From Brevibacillus brevis (GTDB lineage: Bacteria > Bacillota > Bacilli > Brevibacillales > Brevibacillaceae), in contig NZ_CP030117.1 in the NCBI RefSeq assembly GCF_001039275.2, positions 3,906,001 to 3,970,000 of the forward strand: DNA of 64,000 nucleotides. Direction: 5' to 3'. The notes below the pieces were generated by a model. It was not told the DNA's origin. It worked only from the letters and a program-made list of their open reading frames with translations, and did not search any database. Positions 36,431-46,948 of the stretch are shown one piece after another. Position 1 is the first letter of the stretch, and each line of letters begins with the position of its first letter. Both the position numbers and the translations under genes were made by a program.

Positions 36431-37663
36431 ATGTCACGCCATTCACCCGTACTTACTTTGTTGCTCGCCATCTCGACAGTTTTTATTGTTATTTCGTTGA
36501 TTGCTTACTCGCAGATTTCTTTTGAAGCTGCCGTACGCGGTCTGAAAATATGGTGGGAGGTAGTTTTCCCCTCTACCCTTCCCTTTATTGTGCTGTCTGA
36601 GGTGTTGATGGGTCTGGGCGTCGTACATTTCGTCGGCGTGTTACTGGAGCCATTAATGCGCCCACTGTTTAACGTTCCAGGCACTGGCGGGTTCGTATTG
36701 GCTATGGGCTTTTCATCCGGCTATCCGGTAGCCGCAAAGCTGACAACACGCCTGCGTCTGCAAGGCAATGTGACGAAGGCTGAGGGTGAACGTCTCGTCT
36801 CTTTTACAACGACGGGAGACCCCTTATTCGTCATGGGAGCAGTGGCAATCGGATTTTTTCACAGTGAGCAAATGGGCATCACGCTAGCTGTAACTCATTA
36901 TTTGTCAGCTGTACTCATGGGCGTACTCTATCGTTTTCATGCACCTTTTGCCATTACTTCAGCCCCATTGGAGAAAAATTCACTTCCACTACCTTTACGC
37001 GCTTTGCAAGCGATGCATCGGGCACGTGTCCGCGATGGACGTCCGTTCGGAAGATTAATGGGAGAAGCTGTGCAATCCGCCCTGAATACATTGCTCATGA
37101 TCGGAGGCTTCATCATTGTTTTCTCGGTATTAATTCAACTATTCTCCACGATTCATCTGACACAGATCATCAGTACGCTTCTCTCGATCATTCTCGGTCC
37201 CTTTGGTTTTCCACCAACTTTTTCCCAAGCAATCGTGGCTGGATTGTTCGAAGTAACTCTCGGCGCACAAGCAGCGAGCATTGTGCCTGACAATGTTTCC
37301 TTGGTCTGGAAAGCGGCCATTGCCAGCGCGATATTGTCCTGGGGCGGCTTGAGTGTTCACGCCCAGGTCGCGAGTATCTTGAGTGAAACGGATATTCGTG
37401 TCGCCCCCTACTTGATTGCCAGAGCGCTGCACGCGTTTCTAGCTGGGATTCTGACCTTTGTCTTTTGGGGTCCTCTTGCCACAGTCAGCTCCTGGTTCGT
37501 GGAGAAAGCCGTCCCCGTATTTGTGCAGGTGAAATCTGAGATTCCGGAAACAAATTGGTGGGAGACCTTGCTGCTATCAGGGGGAATCGCCATCGGCGTC
37601 GGTGCGATTCTGTTATGTACCAGCCTGACTCTTTTGCGCATGAACCGCAGCAAGACGCGATAA
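36431..37663 (+). CDS. ylbJ: sporulation integral membrane protein YlbJ
   Basis: 410 residues from ATG 36431 (MSRHSPVLTLLLAIST), preceded by AGGAGGAATCC. About nine hydrophobic segments, with MGFSSGYPVAAKLTTRLRL and a repeated half that recalls nucleoside-transporter Gate domains. YlbJ is required for spore cortex formation in B. subtilis and is made in the mother cell. It is divergent from ylbK and converges on coaD. Confidence 0.95.
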   Translation: MSRHSPVLTLLLAISTVFIVISLIAYSQISFEAAVRGLKIWWEVVFPSTLPFIVLSEVLMGLGVVHFVGVLLEPLMRPLFNVPGTGGFVLAMGFSSGYPVAAKLTTRLRLQGNVTKAEGERLVSFTTTGDPLFVMGAVAIGFFHSEQMGITLAVTHYLSAVLMGVLYRFHAPFAITSAPLEKNSLPLPLRALQAMHRARVRDGRPFGRLMGEAVQSALNTLLMIGGFIIVFSVLIQLFSTIHLTQIISTLLSIILGPFGFPPTFSQAIVAGLFEVTLGAQAASIVPDNVSLVWKAAIASAILSWGGLSVHAQVASILSETDIRVAPYLIARALHAFLAGILTFVFWGPLATVSSWFVEKAVPVFVQVKSEIPETNWWETLLLSGGIAIGVGAILLCTSLTLLRMNRSKTR

Positions 37664-37664
37664 T

Positions 37665-38150
<486 letters not shown>

Positions 38151-38190
38151 TTATCCTCCCTTGGTGCTCTTTTGCACCTTGATTTGAAAG

Positions 38191-38763
38191 TTAGGCTTGT
38201 GGCTCCAAATCGCAATAATACACGGTAACGGCCGTATCCCCATACTTAGCCGCTCGCTCCTTCACACAATGACCAATCGTATCTGGAAAGGAGTCTGCGA
38301 TATCATGCTCAGCCACGATCCACGCTCCGTCCGCCAACATCCCCAGCTCCTGCAACATCTCTATTTCTTCGACAATTTTTTGCTGGGCGTACGGCGGGTC
38401 CAAAAAGACGAGATCAAATTTTTGATTGCGCGTACTGAGTGTGCGAATGGCACGGTCCGCATCCATCCGATATAGTTCTGCATAATCGTCTAGCCTGCAA
38501 GTGCTGACGTTTTGTTTTACCACGGCAAATGCTTTGTGATCTCGCTCCACGAAAACAGCTCGGTCCGCTCCCCTACTCAATGCCTCGATCCCGAGACCAC
38601 CTGTTCCTGCGTATAGGTCCAATGCCCACCCGCCATCGAAATACGGACCAATCATATTAAAAATCGATTCTTTGACTTTATCGGTTGTCGGTCTGGTTCC
38701 TTTACCCGGAACTGCTGCCAACCGTCTTCCTCTGTGCTCTCCAGCGATGACTCGCATACTCAT
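38191..38763 (-). CDS. rsmD: 16S rRNA (guanine966-N2)-methyltransferase RsmD
   Basis: 190 residues. RVIAGEHRGRRLAAVPGKGTRPT start, SAM-binding LDLYAGTGGLGIEALSRGA and catalytic FLDPPYAQ. It lies next to coaD as in most Firmicutes. ATG 38763 is preceded by a GGTGAAATG-type weak site. Confidence 0.97.
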   Translation of the reverse strand: MSMRVIAGEHRGRRLAAVPGKGTRPTTDKVKESIFNMIGPYFDGGWALDLYAGTGGLGIEALSRGADRAVFVERDHKAFAVVKQNVSTCRLDDYAELYRMDADRAIRTLSTRNQKFDLVFLDPPYAQQKIVEEIEMLQELGMLADGAWIVAEHDIADSFPDTIGHCVKERAAKYGDTAVTVYYCDLEPQA

Positions 38764-39119
38764 TTCACCTGTCTGCTTTCCTATGTATGTTGTAAGAGGT
38801 TATTCAACGCGTATTGTTAAACGCGATTTTTAAGACTGAGAATGATATCATACTATCACAACTGCATACACCCGTAAAATTAGCAACTGGAAAAATTTAT
38901 GTGCAAGAAAGGTATACAACCCATTTCGATTGGAAAAGATGATGAATAGCGACGCAACGGTGTCGCTGACAACCGCGGAGAAGACTTACGTTTCCCCATA
39001 AGCTCTTCCTCCGGTTTCTCCTCTCCCATAATTGAAAGGCTGTTCACTTTGGCGCACGACGTGTCTGATAGGAGCATTTCGTGCCATCGCTCCCTTCATC
39101 GGGAGGAGTTGAACGGCTG
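38764..39119. other. intergenic stretch with possible small ORF and RNA structure
   Basis: No established gene. On the minus strand a 39-codon ORF (38880-38999, MGKRKSSPRLSATPLRR start) has an excellent ribosome site GGAGGAAG six bases before its ATG, but no recognisable family. On the plus strand the sequence is rich in local stems (GCGAC...GTCGC near 38950, GGAGC...GCTCC near 39071-39092) and ends in the terminator at 39120-39151. A plus-strand untranslated RNA is therefore possible. Confidence 0.3.
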
Positions 39120-39151
39120 CCCCTCGTCATTTGGCGATGGGGTATTTTTTT
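39120..39151 (+). terminator. terminator with no annotated gene upstream
   Basis: CCCCTCG and CGATGGGG stem (one bulged T) followed by TATTTTTTT. It ends something transcribed from the 38764-39119 stretch. Confidence 0.65.
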
Positions 39152-39166
39152 GTGTGCAGCGCATAC

Positions 39167-39196
39167 TACATGTACCTGCAACACCCCCTACATGTA
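39167..39196. promoter_or_regulatory. paired palindromes upstream of the 47-residue gene
   Basis: CTACATGTA occurs twice (39167-39175 and 39188-39196), 21 bases apart, about two helical turns; each contains the palindrome TACATGTA. Candidate operator. Confidence 0.35.
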
Positions 39197-39222
39197 TATT
39201 GCCTGAAAGGAGTGAGTCGTTC

Positions 39223-39366
39223 ATGGCAGAAAAGCGACCGTCTGCACAAAAGCTGAAGGCGTCCAAAGCCCAGTCCATTGCGGACCGTACTGGCAAAGAT
39301 GTCGAGCTGGCGCGAGACATGCAATCACGTGCAGATCAATCGGACATCGTCAAACATGGGCAGTAG
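39223..39366 (+). CDS. 47-residue hydrophilic small protein
   Basis: MAEKRPSAQKLKASKAQSIA start, then a charged helical segment ending KHGQ. AAAGGAGTGAG precedes ATG 39223 and a terminator follows the stop. The composition (Ala, Lys, Ser, Gln, Asp; no Cys or Trp) resembles small spore proteins, but I do not recognise the GPR cleavage motif of SASPs. Probably a real small gene of unknown role. Confidence 0.6.
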   Translation: MAEKRPSAQKLKASKAQSIADRTGKDVELARDMQSRADQSDIVKHGQ

Positions 39367-39377
39367 CTATACAAGAG

Positions 39378-39406
39378 GCCAGCCACTTCGAATCGGCTGG
39401 CTTTTT
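39378..39406 (+). terminator. terminator after the 47-residue gene
   Basis: GCCAGCC and GGCTGGC perfect stem followed by TTTTT. Confidence 0.85.
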
Positions 39407-39429
39407 ACTTTTCCACCTTCAATTCCCTC

Positions 39430-39459
39430 GGCATTTCTTCTATGCAGTTACAGATACTA
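39430..39459 (+). promoter_or_regulatory. possible sigma-G promoter of ku
   Basis: GGCATT (39430-39435), 17-base spacer, GATACTA (39453-39459), close to the forespore consensus (GHATR and CATAMTA). In B. subtilis ku and ligD are forespore genes. One mismatch in the -10; tentative. Confidence 0.4.
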
Positions 39460-39490
39460 TACAAAAATAGCTGTGAAGGAGGTATCCGCC

Positions 39491-40441
39491 ATGCATACGG
39501 TGTGGAAGGGCTCGATCAGCTTCGGCCTCGTCAATATACCAGTTCGCATGTTTACTGCAACGGAAGAGCGCGATATTCGCTTTCGCCAACTGCATAAAGA
39601 GTGCAATACCCCGATCAAGTACACAAAAATGTGTCCCCACTGCCAGCGCGAGGTTGATACAAGTGAAATCGTCCGTGGCTTCGAATATGAAAAAGGACAT
39701 TTTGTCATGATTGACGATGAAGATCTGGAAGCCATTACGCCAGAAACACGCAGAGCCATTGAAATTATCGACTTCGTAGATTTGTCAGAGATCGATCCGG
39801 TTTATTTTCACAAAAGCTATTTCCTATCCCCACAGGACACTGGTGAAAAAGCATACGCTCTGCTGCGCTCGGCTATGGAACAGACAGGCAAGATCGGCGT
39901 TGCACAGGTGACGATGCGCAATCGGCAAAGCCTGGCCGTTATTCGACTGTATGAGCACTGCATCATGCTGGAGACGATCTTCTATCCAGATGAGGTACGT
40001 CCCGTCAGTCAAGTGCCTGCCTTGCCAGAAGCCACTGTACCGTTGGCCGAAAACGAACTGAAGATGGCAACTGAGCTCATTAGCAATATGACGATCCCTT
40101 TTGATCCTGAAAAATATACAGATGAGTATCGAACTGACCTGCAAAAATTGATTGAGAAAAAACTGGAGGGTCAGGAGATCGCCACAGCACCTACCGTGGC
40201 AAGAACCAATGTCATTGATCTCATGCAAGCTCTCAAAGAAAGCTTGGAGTCTACAGCTGGTCAAGCCGCCGTACCCATCAAAATCGAGCCTGAACCGACT
40301 CCGTCAAAGCCTGCGCGAAAACGCACCACTGCTGCCTCCTCGTCCGAAAAAGAGCAAGCATCGAAAAAGGCGAGCGCAGCAAAGACTACGACTACTTCTA
40401 CAACCAAAACACTACGCAAAAAGAAAGCTACCCCTGTTTAA
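39491..40441 (+). CDS. ku: Ku, non-homologous end-joining protein
   Basis: 316 residues from ATG 39491 with GGAGGT upstream. The start HTVWKGSISFGLVNIPVRMF is the classic bacterial Ku opening; CNTPIKYTKMCPHCQREVD, GFEYEKGHFVMIDDEDL and a beta-barrel core follow to about residue 255. The C-terminal tail (about 265-316) is rich in Lys, Ala and Thr, an extension that in other Ku proteins aids DNA binding. Ku homodimers encircle DNA ends and recruit LigD. Its LigD partners are encoded at 44615 and 50091. Confidence 0.96.
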   Translation: MHTVWKGSISFGLVNIPVRMFTATEERDIRFRQLHKECNTPIKYTKMCPHCQREVDTSEIVRGFEYEKGHFVMIDDEDLEAITPETRRAIEIIDFVDLSEIDPVYFHKSYFLSPQDTGEKAYALLRSAMEQTGKIGVAQVTMRNRQSLAVIRLYEHCIMLETIFYPDEVRPVSQVPALPEATVPLAENELKMATELISNMTIPFDPEKYTDEYRTDLQKLIEKKLEGQEIATAPTVARTNVIDLMQALKESLESTAGQAAVPIKIEPEPTPSKPARKRTTAASSSEKEQASKKASAAKTTTTSTTKTLRKKKATPV

Positions 40442-40449
40442 TTTGCAAC

Positions 40450-40482
40450 AAAAAAACCTGCCCACTCTGGACAGGTTTTTTT
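40450..40482. terminator. bidirectional terminator between ku and the CDF gene
   Basis: AAAAACCTG and CAGGTTTTT stem between two convergent stop codons, with T runs in both directions. Confidence 0.85.
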
Positions 40483-40500
40483 GTATTCGCATCAAGACAT

Positions 40501-41382
40501 CTAGTTTGGTGCCATCTTCCTACATGGTTCAATATGGATATGAACGGCGTTAATGCGATGAATCTTGCGCATCTGTTCTTCAATTTTCTCGGTGATGGTG
40601 TGGCTCTCCACCACATTCAGACCGGGATCTACATGGATCACAACATCAACCAGCACGCTGCTTCCATGGTAGCGGGCTTTGATGTCACTGATATCCTTCA
40701 CTCCCGAAATGGAGGAAATGGTAGTTCGCAGGTCAGCAAGCTTGCTCTCGTCAAAGCCATCTGTCAAACGGTGGGTTGCTTCCCTGAAAATGTCCCAAGC
40801 AGTCTTCAAGATGATGAGACCAACAACAAAAGCAGCTAAAGGATCAAGCCAGTGTAATTGGAATTGTGCGCCAGCTACCCCGATAAACGTCCCGATACTG
40901 ACGAATGCGTCTGAACGGTTGTCAGCGGCTGCTGCATCTAGTGCTTGGCTATTTGTTTTGATGGCGAGCTTTTTATTGTAGCGATAGACGAAAAGCATGA
41001 TGACTGCGGTTGCAAGTGCTGTCCACCCTGCCAACAGGTCAGGTGCCGCATGCTGTGGGTCTAATAAGGATGGTACGGCATTCGTAACGACTTGAACTCC
41101 GACAAATAGCATAATAAATGATGCGACAAGTGCTGAAATCGTCTCCGCCCGAAAATGGCCATACGGGTGATCTTTATCAGGTGGTTTCCTTGCAATACGC
41201 AGCCCGATTAAAACAGCAATCGATGCGACGACATCCGTTGAGTTGTTAAGACCATCAGCCATTAAAGCTTCCGACGCAGTAACATACGCAACTCCTATTT
41301 TTAATACAGAGCAGAATATGTAGGCGAAAATACTCACCCACGCTCCACGTTCTCCTTGTTTTAGATCCGAATAAACATCCAT
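40501..41382 (-). CDS. cation diffusion facilitator (Zn/Fe/Co/Mn efflux) family transporter
   Basis: 293 residues, six transmembrane segments. Metal-site motifs: SEALMADGLNNSTDVVAS (helix 2, with the H-x3-D style site present as D-x3-N/D), HPYGHFRAE and AAAADNRSDAFVS (helix 5). A cytoplasmic C-terminal domain (about 210-293) contains VVIHVDPGLNVVESHTI and HIHIEPC. It exports divalent metals in exchange for protons; the metal cannot be read from sequence. Confidence 0.94.
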   Translation of the reverse strand: MDVYSDLKQGERGAWVSIFAYIFCSVLKIGVAYVTASEALMADGLNNSTDVVASIAVLIGLRIARKPPDKDHPYGHFRAETISALVASFIMLFVGVQVVTNAVPSLLDPQHAAPDLLAGWTALATAVIMLFVYRYNKKLAIKTNSQALDAAAADNRSDAFVSIGTFIGVAGAQFQLHWLDPLAAFVVGLIILKTAWDIFREATHRLTDGFDESKLADLRTTISSISGVKDISDIKARYHGSSVLVDVVIHVDPGLNVVESHTITEKIEEQMRKIHRINAVHIHIEPCRKMAPN

Positions 41383-41635
41383 ACCTCATCACCTCAAAAT
41401 ACTTCTCCATCCTGCTTCGAAAACGAGAAAAATCAAAGCGCTGGAAGCAGTTGCTTTTTTTCGAACTTCATCGTAACAGATAGGATTCATGTGGGTCTAC
41501 AGAAACAGTTTTAGTCCGATTCATGAGAATAGGGGGGAGGAAAATGTGTTGCACACCCGCAATATTTTCACTGGAAAATTTCCCTTGAAATTCATTGGAC
41601 TTCCCGTTATCCTATTCTTGCAATCCAAAATAAAA

Positions 41636-41726
41636 AAGCACGGGAGCTTGGAATTCACCAGGCTGAGAGGATGGTACTGTGCCATCGACCGTTGAACCTG
41701 AACTGGGTAATGCCAGCGGAGGAATG
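41636..41726 (+). promoter_or_regulatory. TPP (THI-box) riboswitch
   Basis: Conserved blocks are present in order: CACGGGAGCT, CAGGCTGAGAGGAT, then CCGTTGAACCTGAACTGGGT and AATGCCAGCGGAGGA. It lies upstream of thiC and is followed by an intrinsic terminator, so it probably works by transcription termination when thiamine pyrophosphate binds. Confidence 0.96.
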
Positions 41727-41767
41727 TCATATACGACACGAAAAGATGCGTGTATCTTTAGGATTAG

Positions 41768-43651
<1,884 letters not shown>

Positions 43652-43666
43652 TGAAGGAGGAAGCCT

Positions 43667-43837
43667 ATGGAGGAAGCCAGTCGTTTACGCGAAAAGATCA
43701 GTCGATTAGAAGCTGAGCTAGAGCAATTTAAACAACAATTGCGGCTGATTCAACAGGACTGCAGCCACGTCTATATCGAAACTCCACTTACGCGAACCTG
43801 CTCGAAGTGCCTGCAAACCGAAAGCCTTTATTATTAA
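43667..43837 (+). CDS. 56-residue coiled-coil protein with a CxxC knuckle
   Basis: ATG 43667 is preceded by AAGGAGG and lies 15 bases after thiC, so it may be cotranscribed. The first half is a coiled coil (SRLREKISRLEAELEQFKQQ). The second half has DCSHVY and TCSKCLQTE, three cysteines and a histidine that could bind zinc. Not recognised. Confidence 0.6.
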   Translation: MEEASRLREKISRLEAELEQFKQQLRLIQQDCSHVYIETPLTRTCSKCLQTESLYY

Positions 43838-43840
43838 TAG

Positions 43841-43880
43841 AAAAAGGTCGAAATCCCTTTGGTGGATCTCGACCTTTTTT
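43841..43880. terminator. bidirectional terminator
   Basis: AAAAAGGTCGA(A)ATCC and GGATCTCGACCTTTTTT stem between the small gene after thiC and the convergent DUF1904 gene. Confidence 0.85.
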
Positions 43881-43885
43881 CTTGC

Positions 43886-44215
43886 TTATTTCGTCATTCC
43901 AACTTGCAATGGAAGTCCTTCTTTATAATAGAGAGAGGGCGATAGCAGAATGAAGAAAATATGGATATGCAGAAAGCCTTGCTTCTTCAAAATGCCGTGT
44001 ATGGCACTAGCAATCGCGTCATGCTGCTTTTGTTCACGGGGAAACATCATGATCTCTACAGACAAAGGACTGTTCGTCAATTGCTCTACCTGAAGCAGCT
44101 CTAATTTCACCTTTTCCTGAGCTACTTCAGCAATTTTGGAAAACTCTTCTATAAGAATCTGAGAAATGGGCTCTATGTCTTGCTTCGCAAAGCCTTTAAA
44201 CCGAAGAAACGGCAA
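43886..44215 (-). CDS. DUF1904 family protein (tautomerase-like fold)
   Basis: 109 residues starting at TTG 44215 (LPFLRFKGFAKQDIEPISQI) with GAAGGAATT upstream; no ATG fits. The proline after the start codon and the small two-layer pattern resemble the tautomerase superfamily, to which DUF1904 is related. KLELLQVEQ and VEIMMFPREQKQHDAIASAI fit the family. No known reaction. The last 20 residues are more hydrophobic than usual. A candidate structured RNA lies upstream on the same strand. Confidence 0.7.
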   Translation of the reverse strand: MPFLRFKGFAKQDIEPISQILIEEFSKIAEVAQEKVKLELLQVEQLTNSPLSVEIMMFPREQKQHDAIASAIHGILKKQGFLHIHIFFILLSPSLYYKEGLPLQVGMTK

Positions 44216-44299
44216 GTCAATTCCTTCTTTCGTAAATGAGTTCGCACAGTCATTATAAACATGTCTCTAATTGTATATCAATGAAAAAAGGATTAAAGA

Positions 44300-44455
44300 A
44301 AGTGAACAACAAACATTCCCAACTGGAGCAAGAGACGCAAAGAGGGCCATATCAGAGAGCAGCTCCCTTCCCATGAGGTGTGGTGGACGTACCACGGAAG
44401 GAGGAAGCAGCTCAACCAGATACAGCCCAATCCGCTGACCCATTGGTTACTTTAT
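44300..44455 (-). ncRNA. candidate structured RNA of unknown class (6S-like shape?)
   Basis: Downstream of a good minus-strand promoter (44462-44490) the minus strand can fold into a long rod. GGGCTGTATC (44428-44419) pairs over ten positions with GATATGGCCC (44353-44344), with two G-U wobbles that would be mismatches on the plus strand. Inside this, GAGC, then GCTTCCT and CTT, pair with GCTC, AGGGAGC and GGG. The tip is GTGG-tacgt-CCAC. An outer CCAA/TTGG closing helix and a large asymmetric internal loop complete it. No ORF. It could be a free RNA of about 160-190 bases or a leader of the DUF1904 gene. The class is not identified. Confidence 0.4.
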
Positions 44456-44461
44456 ACACGT

Positions 44462-44490
44462 AGTATAGCCCGAATTCAATACTTAATCAA
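44462..44490 (-). promoter_or_regulatory. sigma-A promoter of the candidate RNA
   Basis: Minus strand TTGATT (44490-44485), exactly 17 bases, TATACT (44467-44462). Confidence 0.65.
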
Positions 44491-44614
44491 TGAAAAAGTT
44501 TCGTAAAATTCTAACAGGAGTTCATCCGACAGCACCACTCGTATAGATTATGCCTATCCGTGAAACTGTATTAGAAAACCGGGCACGTCCCAACTAAACA
44601 TAAAGGTGGCAGCT

Positions 44615-45556
44615 ATGGAACTAACTCCGCTTTTTCCTTTTGAGCCTATCAGCACGGAAGCTATACCTGTAGGACCACAATGGATAGGCCAAGTGAAATG
44701 GGATGGTGTTCGCATTCTTACCTACTACGATGGACAAGAGGTCAAACTGTTCAACAGAAAATTAAATGAACGGACTTTCCATTATCCAGAAGTAACCGAT
44801 CTTCGGTCGTATTGTCATGCCGATTCTGTGATTTTGGATGGGGAAATAATCGCTCTCGGCCCGGACGGAAAGCCTTCTTTTTACGAGGTCATGAAAAGAG
44901 ACGGGCTGCGCCGTTTAGAGAAGGTCTCCCAGATACAAAAGCTTGTCCCTGTTACATACATGGTTTTCGATGTCCTGTACTGGAATGATGAATGGGTAAC
45001 TTCCTACCCACTATCAGAGCGACAACAAATACTCGCAAAAATCATCACTCCTACTTCTCATGTGCAGCTCGTTGAAAATTTTGCTGATGGAGACGCTCTT
45101 TACCGTGTCATAGAAGCTCAAGGCATGGAAGGAATCATGATGAAGGATGCGTCGAGCAGCTACTTGATCAATGGGAAAGATCAACGCTGGAGAAAGAAAA
45201 AGTATTACCGGGATCTCATCGCTGTCGTAGGCGGCGTGACGCTTCGGAATCAGATTGTCAATTCGTTGCTTCTGGGCCTGTTTGATCAACAAGGTTCTTT
45301 TTGGTACATCGGCCATGCAGGTACTGGAAAATTGACGCAAACGGACTGGCGCGCTTTAACGGAGCGAATACAGCCCCTCGTCCAACAGAAGATGTCTTTT
45401 GTTAACAAGCCACCACGCGTAGCCAATACTTTATGGATACAGCCGGAAATTACCGTCAAAATCAAATTTGCAGAGTGGAAAGAAGGGCATTCCTTGCGAC
45501 AGCCAAGCATACAAGGCTTTGTGGATGTCCCTCCCCACCAGTGTGTTTTGGAGTAA
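44615..45556 (+). CDS. ligD: LigD ligase domain, separate ATP-dependent DNA ligase
   Basis: 313 residues from ATG 44615 with AAAGGTGG upstream. The adenylation domain has the nucleotidyl lysine motif VKWDGVRIL (KxDG), LDGEIIAL, MVFDVLYW, GMEGIMMKD and KKKYYRDL. The OB domain follows to the end (VNSLLLGLFDQQGSFWYIGH, TVKIKFAEWKEGHSLRQPSI). This equals only the ligase half of B. subtilis LigD (about 611 residues, LIG then POL). The polymerase half is a separate gene 4.5 kb downstream on the same strand, beyond an opposite-strand ger operon. Confidence 0.93.
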   Translation: MELTPLFPFEPISTEAIPVGPQWIGQVKWDGVRILTYYDGQEVKLFNRKLNERTFHYPEVTDLRSYCHADSVILDGEIIALGPDGKPSFYEVMKRDGLRRLEKVSQIQKLVPVTYMVFDVLYWNDEWVTSYPLSERQQILAKIITPTSHVQLVENFADGDALYRVIEAQGMEGIMMKDASSSYLINGKDQRWRKKKYYRDLIAVVGGVTLRNQIVNSLLLGLFDQQGSFWYIGHAGTGKLTQTDWRALTERIQPLVQQKMSFVNKPPRVANTLWIQPEITVKIKFAEWKEGHSLRQPSIQGFVDVPPHQCVLE

Positions 45557-45577
45557 GGAACCCCTTGACTTTCGACC

Positions 45578-46936
45578 TCATTGTCGAAACGAACCAGACT
45601 GTTTTGCTTTCCCCAGCTTTTGCTTGCCATGATTAAGAGCCTGCATTTCCCCGTAGCTCGTCAACAGCGCTATCAGTAAGAGGGCAATATACGCAACGGC
45701 TGTCGCCACCCCTCCAACCGCTGATTTATCCTTGAAAAAGTCCCCAATCAAAATCACGATCACACAACCACTCAAACAGACTGTCGTGGTCCATACCATC
45801 GACCGGTAAAATCGATAAAGCTTCGTTCCTTCGGGAATGAGGCTTTGCTCTCTTCCTTTGTTCTTTCGCCTTACGTGAATGAGCAAAAAGATCGCCAACG
45901 GGAATTGAAAGACGAGCACGAACAACGGCAAGCTATAACTAATAAATTGATCGATATTCGCTACATTTGGAAACGCAAATATGGACGATACAACGATGAA
46001 CCATCCACACGGAGCATTGAATGTATTGTAATGCCGCTGTCCCCCAAATGATCCCACCCCCACTAAAAATGCCAAGTAAGCGACTATGACTTTAATTGTG
46101 AAAGCCGGGAACCAAACACTAAAGAGGATCATTTCGACCCTGTCCAGAAAATCTGTGACGTGGATTTGCTGGACGAGAATATAGATGGGGAAATTCAGTC
46201 GACTAGCGATAATGAAGCCCATCACCCCGAGCAAGACAAGCAACATAATCGTCGTCCCAAAGCCAACAATGATGATCCCGTGTTTCATCGCAGCATAAAA
46301 TAGTCGCGGCTCTACAATGGCATGTAAGAACGCCCCAATGAGAAAAATATCACCATATACACCCACTGGTAAAAAGTTGCTAACCACGATCTGATCCAAT
46401 CTATTGGTTAAGATTGGTTCTAATCGCTCTACGTTGTATTCATTCATCAGCAGGAAATATAACGAAATGCACATGATGAAATAAAGAGGAAAATAAAACT
46501 CATTTACTCGCGCCGCCACCTCAAGACTCGTTTTGCCATAGTACATCATCAGCAGGACGAAGACGAGTAAGATGACCTCCAATGGTGTGGAAGGCAATAA
46601 AGAGATATGTAAAAAATCAGCAGCCCCTTTAATATCGATCGCCAGAATGATCCAAATGTAAAACAAAATGAGGAGATTGATAACTCCACCAATCCACTTC
46701 CCGCCAATAATAAACAAGATTTCAAAGATATTCTTCCCAGGGTAAGCCTCCACCAGCTCACTCAAAACGTAGGCGATAAAAATCGCATAAAAGATGGGAA
46801 AAATTTGAGAGAACCAACCATCCATCCTCGCTACCTGAACGACAGACCGCAAGAAACCGATCATCATTCCTGTCATCAAGACACTGCCGACGAGCCAGGC
46901 AATTTGTCGATGATTGACAACTTGCTTGTGAATCAT
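45578..46936 (-). CDS. gerAB: GerAB-type spore germination permease
   Basis: 452 residues, about ten transmembrane helices; amino-acid-permease-like GerB subunit (PF03845). It has an inner GKTSLEVAARVNEFYFPLYF and ends in a basic cytoplasmic tail. GerAB subunits hold the germinant-binding pocket in the inner spore membrane. It is longer than the usual 365 residues because of a C-terminal extension with two more hydrophobic segments. Last gene of the ger operon; its stop is 21 bases from the ligD ligase stop. Confidence 0.9.
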   Translation of the reverse strand: MIHKQVVNHRQIAWLVGSVLMTGMMIGFLRSVVQVARMDGWFSQIFPIFYAIFIAYVLSELVEAYPGKNIFEILFIIGGKWIGGVINLLILFYIWIILAIDIKGAADFLHISLLPSTPLEVILLVFVLLMMYYGKTSLEVAARVNEFYFPLYFIMCISLYFLLMNEYNVERLEPILTNRLDQIVVSNFLPVGVYGDIFLIGAFLHAIVEPRLFYAAMKHGIIIVGFGTTIMLLVLLGVMGFIIASRLNFPIYILVQQIHVTDFLDRVEMILFSVWFPAFTIKVIVAYLAFLVGVGSFGGQRHYNTFNAPCGWFIVVSSIFAFPNVANIDQFISYSLPLFVLVFQFPLAIFLLIHVRRKNKGREQSLIPEGTKLYRFYRSMVWTTTVCLSGCVIVILIGDFFKDKSAVGGVATAVAYIALLLIALLTSYGEMQALNHGKQKLGKAKQSGSFRQ

Positions 46937-46948
46937 ACTTGGGCCTCC

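Noticed and set aside
38930..39010. Possible T-box because of an ACCGCGG-containing stretch
   Set aside because: The diagnostic AGGGUGG-ACCGCG block and specifier stem are missing, and no aminoacyl-tRNA synthetase or amino acid gene follows.
44310..44360. Possible cyclic-di-GMP-I riboswitch from GACGCAAAG on the plus strand
   Set aside because: Only one short block matches; the CACGCA...CAAACC half and the tetraloop receptor pairing are absent, and the strand preference of the G-U pairs favours the minus strand.
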